DNA from: Leptotrichia wadei
GTDB lineage: Bacteria > Fusobacteriota > Fusobacteriia > Fusobacteriales > Leptotrichiaceae
DNA: 64,000 nt
NCBI RefSeq assembly: GCF_007990545.2
Contig: NZ_AP019829.2
Span: forward strand, 992,001 to 1,056,000
Direction: 5' to 3'
The first letter of the stretch is position 1, and each line of letters opens with the position of its first letter. Of the stretch, positions 57,332-64,000 are shown in pieces. Below the pieces are notes generated by a model. The model was given only the letters and a program-made list of their open reading frames with translations, did no database searches and was not told the DNA's origin. The position numbers were made by a program, and so were the translations under genes.

Positions 57332-57886
57332 ATGAAAATGAATTTACCTAATAAACTAGCAATATTGAGAATCATTTTGGTTATTCCATTTGTGATTTTC
57401 TTGAGTCTAGCTTTGGAATTTTCAGAAATTATAGGGATTTCTATAATGTTGAGAATATTTGCAGCGATTATTTTTGTAGGAGCGGCAATTACAGATTATT
57501 ATGATGGGAAAATTGCGAGAAAATATAATATGATTACAAATTTGGGAAAACTGCTAGATCCGTTAGCTGATAAAATTCTTGTTATTTCAGCTTTGATTAC
57601 ATTTGCCAAATTTAATCAAATTAGCTTGTGGTTTGTAATAATAATAATATTTAGGGAATTGCTGATAACAGGACTTCGTTCAATTGTAGCAGCTGAAGGA
57701 GTTGTAATTGCAGCAGATAAACTTGGAAAATGGAAAACTGCAACTCAAATGGTGGCACTTACGTTAATAATTTTGATACCTTTCAGTTTTATAGTAAATA
57801 ATATCTTGTTGATTATTCCGTTGATATTAACAGTAGTTTCAGGAGTTGAATATGTTGTAAAATGTAAAAACATCTTGAATAAATAA
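57332..57886 (+). CDS. pgsA: CDP-diacylglycerol-glycerol-3-phosphate 3-phosphatidyltransferase
   Basis: Makes phosphatidylglycerophosphate, the precursor of phosphatidylglycerol, in the membrane. AAAGGAG (57316-57322) fits ATG 57332 (MKMNLPNKLAILRI); ATG 57338 gives the commonest family N-terminus but lies farther away, and upstream GTG codons overlap the site. The CDP-alcohol motif is intact: DYYDGKIARKYN followed by NLGKLLDPLADKIL (DGx2ARx8Gx3Dx3D). About five transmembrane helices in 184 residues. Confidence 0.94.
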   Translation: MKMNLPNKLAILRIILVIPFVIFLSLALEFSEIIGISIMLRIFAAIIFVGAAITDYYDGKIARKYNMITNLGKLLDPLADKILVISALITFAKFNQISLWFVIIIIFRELLITGLRSIVAAEGVVIAADKLGKWKTATQMVALTLIILIPFSFIVNNILLIIPLILTVVSGVEYVVKCKNILNK

Positions 57887-57923
57887 AAAATAAAAAAACC
57901 TTTTAAATTTTGGAGGTGAAATT

Positions 57924-58193
57924 TTGGATATTATTATAACATTGATTTTAAAAATATTTGACACATATGCTATCCTTATTCTAGTGAATATTTTAGGCTC
58001 GTGGATTGATCCGTATAATCAAATAATATTTTTTCAATGGGTTAGAAAAGTTACAGAGCCTTATTTGCGGATGTTTAGAATCATAATTCCAATTGGAACT
58101 ATGAATTTTGATATTTCTGCAATTTTAGGACTTATGGTTATAGAGATGATGAAGAAAATGTTTGTAAGAGCTGTTTTATTAGGTATGTTTTAA
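57924..58193 (+). CDS. YggT family membrane protein
   Basis: TTG start after GGAGGTG at a 6-base spacing. 89 residues with two hydrophobic regions (about 4-24 and 64-88) around IDPYNQIIFFQWVRKVTEPY, LRMFRIIIP and NFDISAILGLMVIE, the pattern of YggT/CcdA-linked small membrane proteins (W..P..P....RITEP.L.P.R...P). The function is poorly defined; homologues are linked to osmotic tolerance or cell shape. It probably forms an operon with pgsA, 37 bases upstream. Confidence 0.85.
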   Translation: MDIIITLILKIFDTYAILILVNILGSWIDPYNQIIFFQWVRKVTEPYLRMFRIIIPIGTMNFDISAILGLMVIEMMKKMFVRAVLLGMF

Positions 58194-58377
58194 ATTATAA
58201 TCCTGATTAAAAAAATATTTTTTGGAAAGATAGATTTGTTCTTTATTAAATAAAAATTTATAAAATCTAAGAATAAAAAAAATGAGAATATTATTTTTTC
58301 TAAGAAAAGGGGAGTAAAATAATTAACATTGGATAATTTTAAAAAATATAAATTTTACAAAAGAGGAGATTTTAAAT

Positions 58378-59514
58378 ATGAAATTAAAAAAAATTATAAC
58401 TACATCATTTATGGCGGCAGCTCTTACGGCAACTGCAGCAGTAAATAAGACAGATTTTTTACAAAATAAGCAAATTGTTCAAAATACAAATGTTACAGGA
58501 GATATGTATAGTGCTCAAGATGCTTTTGCTTCTGTTTATGATAAAGCTAAAGACTCTGTTGTAAATATAAGAACAAAAAAGACAATTGTTGTTGAAACTT
58601 ATAATCCGCTTGAGGCATTCTTGTTCGGAACTTCTGGAGTAAGACAGCAAAGACGTGAATCTGGAAGTTTAGGATCAGGATTTATAATTTCAAGTGACGG
58701 ATATATGATGACAAATAATCACGTTATTGAAGGTGCTGATGAAATTTACGTAAAATTAGCTGATGGACATGAATATTTGGCAAAATTAGTTGGGACATCG
58801 CCTGAAGTTGATATTGCTATTTTAAAGGTAAATGCCAACAGAACATTTAAGCCGTTAAAGTTTGCAAATTCAGATAATATAAAAATAGGACATTGGGCAA
58901 TTGCATTTGGAAATCCATTAGGACTTAATAGTTCGATGACTGTTGGTGTAATTGGAGCTTCTGGAAGAAGTTCACTTGGAATTGAGCAAGTTGAAAACTT
59001 TATCCAAACAGATGCTTCTATTAATCAAGGGAATAGTGGTGGACCGCTTCTTAACATCAATGGAGATGTAATTGGTGTAAATACTGCAATTTATTCTCCA
59101 AATGGTGGAAGTGTAGGATTAAGTTTTGCAATTCCTTCAAATTTGGCTGAAAATGTAAGAGATTCAATTATAAAAAATGGAAAATATGAACGTCCATATA
59201 TTGGAATTTCAGTACTTGATTTAAGCTCAGAATTGAAGAAAGAAAGAAGAATTTCTTATTCAACTGGTATTTTAGTTCAACAAGTTTATCCAAATTCGCC
59301 AGCAGCAAAATATGGGCTTAAAGCTAATGACATAATTCTTGAAATCAATGGAAAACCTGTGACATCAGCTGGATCATTTATTGGGGAACTTGCAGCTAAG
59401 AAAATTGGGGAAACAGTTAATTTGAAAGTTGCATCAAATGGAAAAGAAAAAAATATTTCAATGAAGCTGGAATCATTTAGTTATCAACAGCAAACAAGAC
59501 AACAAAGAAGATAA
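58378..59514 (+). CDS. htrA: Periplasmic serine protease, HtrA/DegP family
   Basis: Degrades or refolds damaged envelope proteins. Signal peptide at residues 1-21 (KKIITTSFMAAALTATAAV). The trypsin-like triad is His115 in MTNNHVIEGAD, Asp145 in SPEVDIAILKV and Ser220 in INQGNSGGPLLNI. The LA-loop region has an Arg/Gln stretch. One PDZ domain follows (about 262-360, YIGISVLDLS, YPNSPAAKYGLKANDIILEI, NGKPV). 378 residues, like DegS/HtrA with one PDZ. AGAGGAG precedes the ATG. Confidence 0.96.
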   Translation: MKLKKIITTSFMAAALTATAAVNKTDFLQNKQIVQNTNVTGDMYSAQDAFASVYDKAKDSVVNIRTKKTIVVETYNPLEAFLFGTSGVRQQRRESGSLGSGFIISSDGYMMTNNHVIEGADEIYVKLADGHEYLAKLVGTSPEVDIAILKVNANRTFKPLKFANSDNIKIGHWAIAFGNPLGLNSSMTVGVIGASGRSSLGIEQVENFIQTDASINQGNSGGPLLNINGDVIGVNTAIYSPNGGSVGLSFAIPSNLAENVRDSIIKNGKYERPYIGISVLDLSSELKKERRISYSTGILVQQVYPNSPAAKYGLKANDIILEINGKPVTSAGSFIGELAAKKIGETVNLKVASNGKEKNISMKLESFSYQQQTRQQRR

Positions 59515-59540
59515 AAAAATAATTTAAATCAAAAGTTATA

Positions 59541-59582
59541 AAAAAATGGCTTTCTCGAAAATCTTGAGATAGCCTTTTTTCT
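59541..59582. terminator. Terminator between converging htrA and bioB
   Basis: GGCTTTCTC (59548-59556) and GAGATAGCC (59566-59574), one T-T mismatch, with A-run before and T-run after; likely bidirectional. Confidence 0.8.
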
Positions 59583-59606
59583 TTTTATTCATTTTCTAAA
59601 AAGTCT

Positions 59607-60623
59607 TTAAATTTTATAGCCTAATTCTGTTACCATATTCTTATCTTTTTCTATTGTTGTTCCTGTAGTTGTTAAGAAATTTCCTGTAAGTGCAGAATTA
59701 ATTCCACATTTTAAACCAGTTTTTACATAATTTCCTAATTTAATTCTTCCTCCAGCATATCTTAAATGAGTTTTAGGCATAATAAAACGGTAAATAGATA
59801 TAGTCTTTAAAATTTCTAATGGCTCTACTGCTTTATTATTCTCAAATGGAGTTCCAGGGATTGGAGTTAAAATATTTATCGGAACAGAATTGACTTTTAA
59901 TTCTTTTAAATCAAATGCCATATCAATTCTATCTTCAATAGTTTCCCCTAATCCAAATATTCCTCCACTGCAAACGTTTAATCCAATTGCTTTTGCATTT
60001 TTTATCGTATTAACTCTATCATCATAAGTGTGAGATGTACAGACATTAGGATAAAATCTTCTCGATGTTTCTAAATTGTGATGATACATCGAAATACCTG
60101 CATTAGCCAATTTTTGTAATGCTTCTTTTGTACAGATGCCATGAGAAGCACAAAGACTTAATTTTTTAGTGTGTTCTCGTATAGATTCATAAATTTCAGC
60201 CAAGTCATTTAATTCTTTTTCATTTCCATTAAATCCTCTACCGCTTGTTACAAGTGAAAATCTATGAGCGCCTTCGTTTTCATTTCTTTTGGCTTCACAA
60301 AGTGCTGTTTCTTTTGAAATAAGACCGTATACATCTACTGCTGTTTTAAAATGAATTGATTGTGCACAGTATTTGCAATTTTCAGAGCATTTCCCAGATT
60401 TTGCGTTAATAATAGTGCATAAATCAAAATTTTCACCACAAAATTTTTCTCTAATTTGATTTGCTGCTTCAAAAAGCAAGTTTAAAGTTTCGATATCATC
60501 ATTAGGAATTTTTGATAAAAAGATTGCTTCTTCATGAGTTATATCGTATTTTTCATTTATAATTTTATTTTTTAAATGTGATATAAACTTAACTAGTTCA
60601 ATTTGATTATTATTTTTTAACAT
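59607..60623 (-). CDS. bioB: Biotin synthase
   Basis: Radical-SAM insertion of sulfur into dethiobiotin. 338 residues. The cluster motif CSENCKYC lies in AKSGKCSENCKYCAQS, followed by YHHNLETSRRFYPNVCTSHT (substrate and 2Fe-2S region), CSGGIFGLGETIEDRIDMAF, NILTPIPGTPFEN and the RYAGGRIKL segment with the Arg ligand of the 2Fe-2S cluster. AAGAAAGGA precedes the ATG. No other bio genes are in the window; a biotin transporter gene (bioY) precedes it, with a hairpin between. Confidence 0.95.
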   Translation of the reverse strand: MLKNNNQIELVKFISHLKNKIINEKYDITHEEAIFLSKIPNDDIETLNLLFEAANQIREKFCGENFDLCTIINAKSGKCSENCKYCAQSIHFKTAVDVYGLISKETALCEAKRNENEGAHRFSLVTSGRGFNGNEKELNDLAEIYESIREHTKKLSLCASHGICTKEALQKLANAGISMYHHNLETSRRFYPNVCTSHTYDDRVNTIKNAKAIGLNVCSGGIFGLGETIEDRIDMAFDLKELKVNSVPINILTPIPGTPFENNKAVEPLEILKTISIYRFIMPKTHLRYAGGRIKLGNYVKTGLKCGINSALTGNFLTTTGTTIEKDKNMVTELGYKI

Positions 60624-60680
60624 CTTTTTTTTCCTTTCTTTGCGTTCAAAAAATTGTATTAAGTAAAAATATGATAATTA

Positions 60681-60718
60681 AATAAAAGATCTCCTAAAAA
60701 TTGCTTTAAAGGAGATTC
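60681..60718 (-). terminator. Terminator-like hairpin between bioY and bioB
   Basis: Minus strand ATCTCCT (60716-60710) and AGGAGAT (60695-60689), then CTTTTATT. It may uncouple bioB from bioY; a weak TACAAT -10 for bioB lies downstream. Confidence 0.65.
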
Positions 60719-60735
60719 TTTGTTTAACAAATAAT

Positions 60736-61311
60736 TTAATTTTTATTTTTTTTAATAAATTTCCATAATCTTGGAAATAAAAGAGTTGCTGCAACTGCTT
60801 TTAACATATCTCCAGGAATAAAAGGAAGTACACCGGCCATAAATACATTTTTAATAGGCACAAATAACATCAATACTAATGCACCTAATATCAAAATAAC
60901 GGCACTAGCAAGTAATAGTGAAAGAAATGTCTTCACATAAGATTTTGCAACACCTTTATCAGATAAAAATCCTAAAATTACTGTAGCTGCAATATATCCT
61001 AAAATATATCCTCCTGTTGGTGAAAACAACGAACCTGCTTTAAATCCAGCAAAAATCGGAGCTCCTAAACTACCTGCTGCAACATAGGAAAGTACAGTTG
61101 CTATTCCCAACTTTCTACCATATACTAATGCTATTAATATTACTCCAAATGATCCTAGTGAAATAGGTACAGGAGTAAAATAAAGCGGTATTATAAGTTG
61201 CGACATTATTGATAAAAATATAACTCCGCTTAATACCAAAAAGATACTTTTTAAAAATTCTTTTTCTTTTGTTTTAATTTTTATACTGTTACTTAAAATA
61301 TTTTGTTTCAT
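60736..61311 (-). CDS. bioY: Biotin transporter BioY (ECF S-component)
   Basis: Substrate-binding membrane subunit for biotin uptake. 191 residues, about six helices. Family motifs are LYFTPVPISLGSFGVILIAL (TPVP.T.QT in homologues), YGRKLGIATVLSYVAAGSLG, PIFAGFKAGSLFSPTGGYIL (the biotin pocket GP..GY region) and FIPGDMLKAVAATLLFPRLW with the conserved Pro-Gly-Asp and Lys. The ECF energising module is not nearby. GGAGG precedes the ATG. Confidence 0.95.
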   Translation of the reverse strand: MKQNILSNSIKIKTKEKEFLKSIFLVLSGVIFLSIMSQLIIPLYFTPVPISLGSFGVILIALVYGRKLGIATVLSYVAAGSLGAPIFAGFKAGSLFSPTGGYILGYIAATVILGFLSDKGVAKSYVKTFLSLLLASAVILILGALVLMLFVPIKNVFMAGVLPFIPGDMLKAVAATLLFPRLWKFIKKNKN

Positions 61312-61343
61312 AAAAATACCTCCATTATTTTTAATTTTATAGT

Positions 61344-61372
61344 ATTATAACACCTGTTATATAAAAAGTCAA
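61344..61372 (-). promoter_or_regulatory. bioY: Promoter of bioY
   Basis: Minus strand TTGACT (61372-61367), 17-base spacer, TATAAT (61349-61344). Confidence 0.8.
61346..61361. promoter_or_regulatory. Perfect palindrome over the bioY -10, candidate biotin-repressor operator
   Basis: TATAACA-CC-TGTTATA, 7-base arms, covering the end of the spacer and most of the -10 hexamer. A repressor here would block RNA polymerase. BirA or a TetR/GntR-type biotin regulator is the natural candidate; the regulator gene is not in the window. Confidence 0.6.
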
Positions 61373-61412
61373 TAAAATTTTATGATATACATTTAAACTA
61401 AGTTTTTATTTT

Positions 61413-62726
61413 TTATTCTTCAATTTCAACTTTTTTAAATTCCATTCTTACATCAACTCCATCTTTTCTATTTTCTAAATAAATTTCGCCGTCATTTAAC
61501 AAAATTATATCTTTTATAATTGAAAGTCCAAGTCCTGCTCCTTTTTTAGCGTTTTTTCCTTGAAAATTACGATTAAACAGCTTTTTCTTTTCTTCTTCAG
61601 GAATTCCTTCTCCATAATTTCTTACGATAACTTCAGCCATTATATTTTCTTTAGCAATTAATTCAATATTTCCGACAGAATATTTTATACTATTGTCAAT
61701 CAATCCACGTAAAACTTCTGAAATTAAGTTTTTATCAACAAAAATATTCACATTGCCATCGGATTTTACTAAAATTTTCCTTTTGATATTCAAAAGTTCA
61801 TAATCTTTTTTTATTTTTTCAAAAAGTTGTTTTACATCAATAACTTCTTTTTTAATAGTAATTTTTTCGAGATTAGAACTTAAAAATAATGTATTTATTA
61901 TTCTTTCAATATTTTTTACCTCAAGATTCAAATTTTCAATGGCTTCATTTAATAAATCTTTGTCATTTTTTCCCCATTCTAATATATCTAAATAACCTTT
62001 CATTATAGCAAGAGGCGTTTTTAATTCGTGCGACACGTCAGAAGAAAAAGTCTTTTGACTCTTTATAATCTCCTCTTTTTTCTTAAAAGTTTCATTCAAC
62101 ACATCAATTAATTCTCCAATTTCGTCATCTCTTGTTTTGGTCAATTGTGCATCAATATTATGATTATTTATTTCCTTACTTTGAAAAATTATATTTGACA
62201 ACGGATTTAACACATATTCTGCTACAATTTTTGAAATTACGATAATCGAAATTGTGATTAAAACAAACATTAAAAGCATAACATACAAAATTTCATGTGC
62301 TTCCATAAATTCAAAATTTCTTATCGCATAATATTTTATATTATTTACAGTGTAAATTCTTTTGTAGACAAATCTGTCCCATTTTATTTCAAGTTTATTC
62401 TCTTCAATTTTCTTAAAATCCGAATGATTTTCGTCATCTGTCAAATAAATGAAATTCCCATTTTTTTCAACTGCAAGGGAAATATATTGTTTATCAGCAT
62501 AATCGTAGTTTTTGTAAGTTTCTTTCAATTTATCAGTCGGAACATTATTTAATTTTTCAATGGCAGATAAGACAAGCTTATCCATTTCTTTAGTTTCCGC
62601 TTCAACAGCTTTATGAATTAAAAATATGGTCATTCCCAAGATAATTATAAACGAGATAAAAACTAGACTTACTGTATTTGCAAAAATTATTTTGTCTTTT
62701 ATCTTTTTTAATTTTATTTTTTTCAT
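61413..62726 (-). CDS. Sensor histidine kinase
   Basis: 437 residues: transmembrane helix 14-37, an extracytoplasmic sensor loop (about 40-145), a second helix (146-166), HAMP (about 167-220), HisKA with phosphorylated His233 in FSSDVSHELKTPLAIMKGYL, and HATPase with LIDNSIKYSVG (N box), VRNYGEGIPEEEKKKLF (G1) and GAGLGLSIIKDII (G2). It overlaps the response regulator by 4 bases (ATGA). The stimulus is unknown. Confidence 0.95.
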   Translation of the reverse strand: MKKIKLKKIKDKIIFANTVSLVFISFIIILGMTIFLIHKAVEAETKEMDKLVLSAIEKLNNVPTDKLKETYKNYDYADKQYISLAVEKNGNFIYLTDDENHSDFKKIEENKLEIKWDRFVYKRIYTVNNIKYYAIRNFEFMEAHEILYVMLLMFVLITISIIVISKIVAEYVLNPLSNIIFQSKEINNHNIDAQLTKTRDDEIGELIDVLNETFKKKEEIIKSQKTFSSDVSHELKTPLAIMKGYLDILEWGKNDKDLLNEAIENLNLEVKNIERIINTLFLSSNLEKITIKKEVIDVKQLFEKIKKDYELLNIKRKILVKSDGNVNIFVDKNLISEVLRGLIDNSIKYSVGNIELIAKENIMAEVIVRNYGEGIPEEEKKKLFNRNFQGKNAKKGAGLGLSIIKDIILLNDGEIYLENRKDGVDVRMEFKKVEIEE

Positions 62727-63370
62727 ATTTTTAAAATATACCCAATTCCTCTCACAGTCTTAATTTTTTCTTTTCCCAATTTTTGCCTAATTTTTTTTAT
62801 TGTGCTGTCAAGAAGATTGTCACTTGCATCCCAACCCCATATTTTTTCAACGATTTTATCTCGTGAAACAATTTCCTCTTTATTCTCAGTCAAAAGTTTA
62901 ACCAGTTCAAATTCTGTTTTTGTCAATAAAACAGGAGTTTCTTCCAAATAAACAGAATAATTTTCTGTATTTAACTTTAAAGTTTTATAAACGATTTCAG
63001 AATTTTTTTCTTTTCTAATATTTATGTCAATTCTTGCATCAAGCTCCAAAAAATCAAAAGGTTTTGTAACATAATCGCTCGCTCCTGATTTTAATAATTC
63101 AACTTTTTCTTCCGTATTATTTTTCGCAGAAACAACAATTATAGGAACTTCTGATATTTTTCTAACATTTTTACAAACTTCATTTCCTTCCATCGAAGGA
63201 AGTCCCAAATCCAAAAGCATCAAATCATAAAAATCCCTCTTTTTGTCAATTTCATTTAATGCGTCAATTCCATTTTCGATTATCGTTATTTCATGATTTT
63301 TGTGTTCAAGCTGTAATTTTAAAATACGTGATATTTTTTTATCATCTTCAACAATCAGCATTTTTCCCAT
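62723..63370 (-). CDS. OmpR/PhoB-family response regulator
   Basis: AGAGG precedes the ATG at 63370 by 4-5 bases; a TTG at 63385 overlaps that site. The 215-residue product has a receiver domain with the acidic pair in LIVEDDKK, the phosphorylated Asp54 in LMLLDLGLPS, VSAKN and the Lys of DYVTKPF. A winged-helix output domain follows, with PVLLTKTEFELVKLLTENKE, IWGWDASDNLLDSTIKKIR and VRGIGYIL. Its cognate kinase is the next gene. Confidence 0.95.
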   Translation of the reverse strand: MGKMLIVEDDKKISRILKLQLEHKNHEITIIENGIDALNEIDKKRDFYDLMLLDLGLPSMEGNEVCKNVRKISEVPIIVVSAKNNTEEKVELLKSGASDYVTKPFDFLELDARIDINIRKEKNSEIVYKTLKLNTENYSVYLEETPVLLTKTEFELVKLLTENKEEIVSRDKIVEKIWGWDASDNLLDSTIKKIRQKLGKEKIKTVRGIGYILKI

Positions 63371-63424
63371 TTTTCCTCTTTTCAAAGTTTACTTAGTTTA
63401 AATTAATTAGGTAATCTTAAGAGT

Positions 63425-63453
63425 ATTATATCCTATTTATCGTTTCTTTGCAA
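63425..63453 (-). promoter_or_regulatory. Promoter of the two-component operon
   Basis: Minus strand TTGCAA (63453-63448), 17-base spacer, TATAAT (63430-63425). A CTTTGCAAAG palindrome (63446-63455) covers the -35 and might be a regulator site. The remainder to 63644 is AT-rich with nothing recognised. Confidence 0.65.
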
Positions 63454-63644
63454 AGCAAAAGAGTATAAAAATAGAGATAATTAATATTATAACTTTTTTA
63501 TATATTATCGGACGTAATAAAATCTTAATCTTTATGTATATCAATTTTTATTTATTCACATAAATTATAAACAATATAATATAACTAATCTGACTAAATT
63601 TATTTATCTTTATATTTTTTACTCTGTCCAAAATAGTAAATTAT

Positions 63645-63673
63645 TTGATTTATTGGGGGAAATAAGGTAAAAT
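63645..63673 (+). promoter_or_regulatory. Promoter of the HAD-IB gene
   Basis: TTGATT (63645-63650), 17-base spacer, TAAAAT (63668-63673), 46 bases before the start codon. Confidence 0.5.
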
Positions 63674-63719
63674 ATAGCATGATAATATTACATAAACAAA
63701 TTTAATAAGGGGGAAGTAA

Positions 63720-64000
63720 ATGAAAGAAAGTAAAAATAAAAATGTAGCAGCATTTTTTGATATTGATGGGACGATTTATAGGGATTCGCTGTTAATTGAA
63801 CATTTTAAGATGCTTGTTCAGTATGAGTATATTGATATGATGACTTGGGAAGGGAAAGTTAAGGAGAAATTTTCCAAGTGGGAGAATAGAACTGGGGATT
63901 ATGATGATTATTTAGATGAGCTTGTACAAACTTATATGGAGGCATTGAAAAATTTTAGTAAGGAGGATATGGATTTTATTGCTAAAAGAGTAATGAAGTT
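63720..64000 (+). CDS. HAD-IB (SerB-like) family hydrolase, 3' end cut by window edge
   Basis: AAGGGGG lies 5 bases before the ATG. The open frame of 93 residues contains VAAFFDIDGTIYRDSLLIEH, HAD motif I with the nucleophile Asp and acid Asp in DIDGT, followed by the helical cap seen in subfamily IB phosphatases (Trp/Tyr-rich LDELVQTYMEALKNFSKED). Typical members are phosphoserine phosphatase-like or CicA-type proteins; the substrate cannot be assigned from this part. Confidence 0.85.
   Translation, partial: MKESKNKNVAAFFDIDGTIYRDSLLIEHFKMLVQYEYIDMMTWEGKVKEKFSKWENRTGDYDDYLDELVQTYMEALKNFSKEDMDFIAKRVMK

Noticed and set aside
63446-63455. CTTTGCAAAG palindrome as a certain autoregulatory site
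   Set aside because: Ten-base palindromes of this kind arise by chance, and it overlaps the -35; kept only as a remark on the promoter.

Overview
The window is AT-rich, with A/T-ended codons, dense genes on both strands, strong AGGAGG-type ribosome binding sites and frequent TTG starts. Gene content points to Fusobacteriota, most likely Leptotrichia or a close relative in Leptotrichiaceae: a V-type ATPase operon, D-lactate dehydrogenase, many small lipoproteins, RNase M5 and DUF4300/DUF1003 proteins. The genus is an inference; no rRNA or tRNA gene was seen to confirm it.

Layout. 1-971 is the 3' part of purD. 1445-7730 holds an envelope protein with a lipocalin domain, then mltG, tilS and ftsH. 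7842-9638 has two DUF1311/LprI-like secreted proteins and a secreted ankyrin protein. 9773-13699 carries ptsI, a DJ-1 family gene, rsmH and an ftsL-like gene. 13699-14204 is a broken ISAs1-type transposase. 14411-23193 is a nine-gene V-ATPase operon (ntpFIKECGABD) whose K subunit has the residues used for Na+ binding in Enterococcus hirae. thrC follows on the minus strand.

24864-32090 is an accessory envelope region: two tandem paralogous lipoproteins, a DUF1003-cupin pair, a Gln/Asn-rich membrane protein, a lone Ig-like-domain protein and a DUF4300 lipoprotein. 32179-36314 has a DEAD-box helicase and CIRCE-controlled groES-groEL. 36376-39594 (minus) is mvaS-acetyltransferase-mvaA, the entry to the mevalonate pathway. 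39785-41150 is a solo TnpB element of the IS200/IS605 superfamily with both end hairpins and a likely omega RNA. Then come a Cof-type phosphatase, rpsI-rplM, a Dxs-like enzyme, hom and lysC (threonine branch with thrC), a coiled-coil membrane protein, ldhA, prfB with its programmed +1 frameshift, rnmV, pepD, a 49-residue small gene, deoD, pnp, pgsA, yggT and htrA. The right end has bioB and bioY, a two-component system and the start of a HAD-IB gene.

How the genes work together. The V-ATPase, PTS enzyme I and D-LDH fit a fermentative, sodium-coupled anaerobe. MltG, FtsL, RsmH, PgsA, HtrA and the lipoproteins build and guard the envelope. BioY/BioB give biotin uptake and last-step synthesis. 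LysC, Hom and ThrC cover three steps of threonine synthesis. I found no CRISPR array, prophage or multi-gene defence island. The items most worth follow-up are the TnpB/omega RNA element, the lipocalin-domain protein, the pnp leader stem, the bioY operator, coexistence of mevalonate genes with a Dxs-like enzyme, and the tandem lipoprotein pair.
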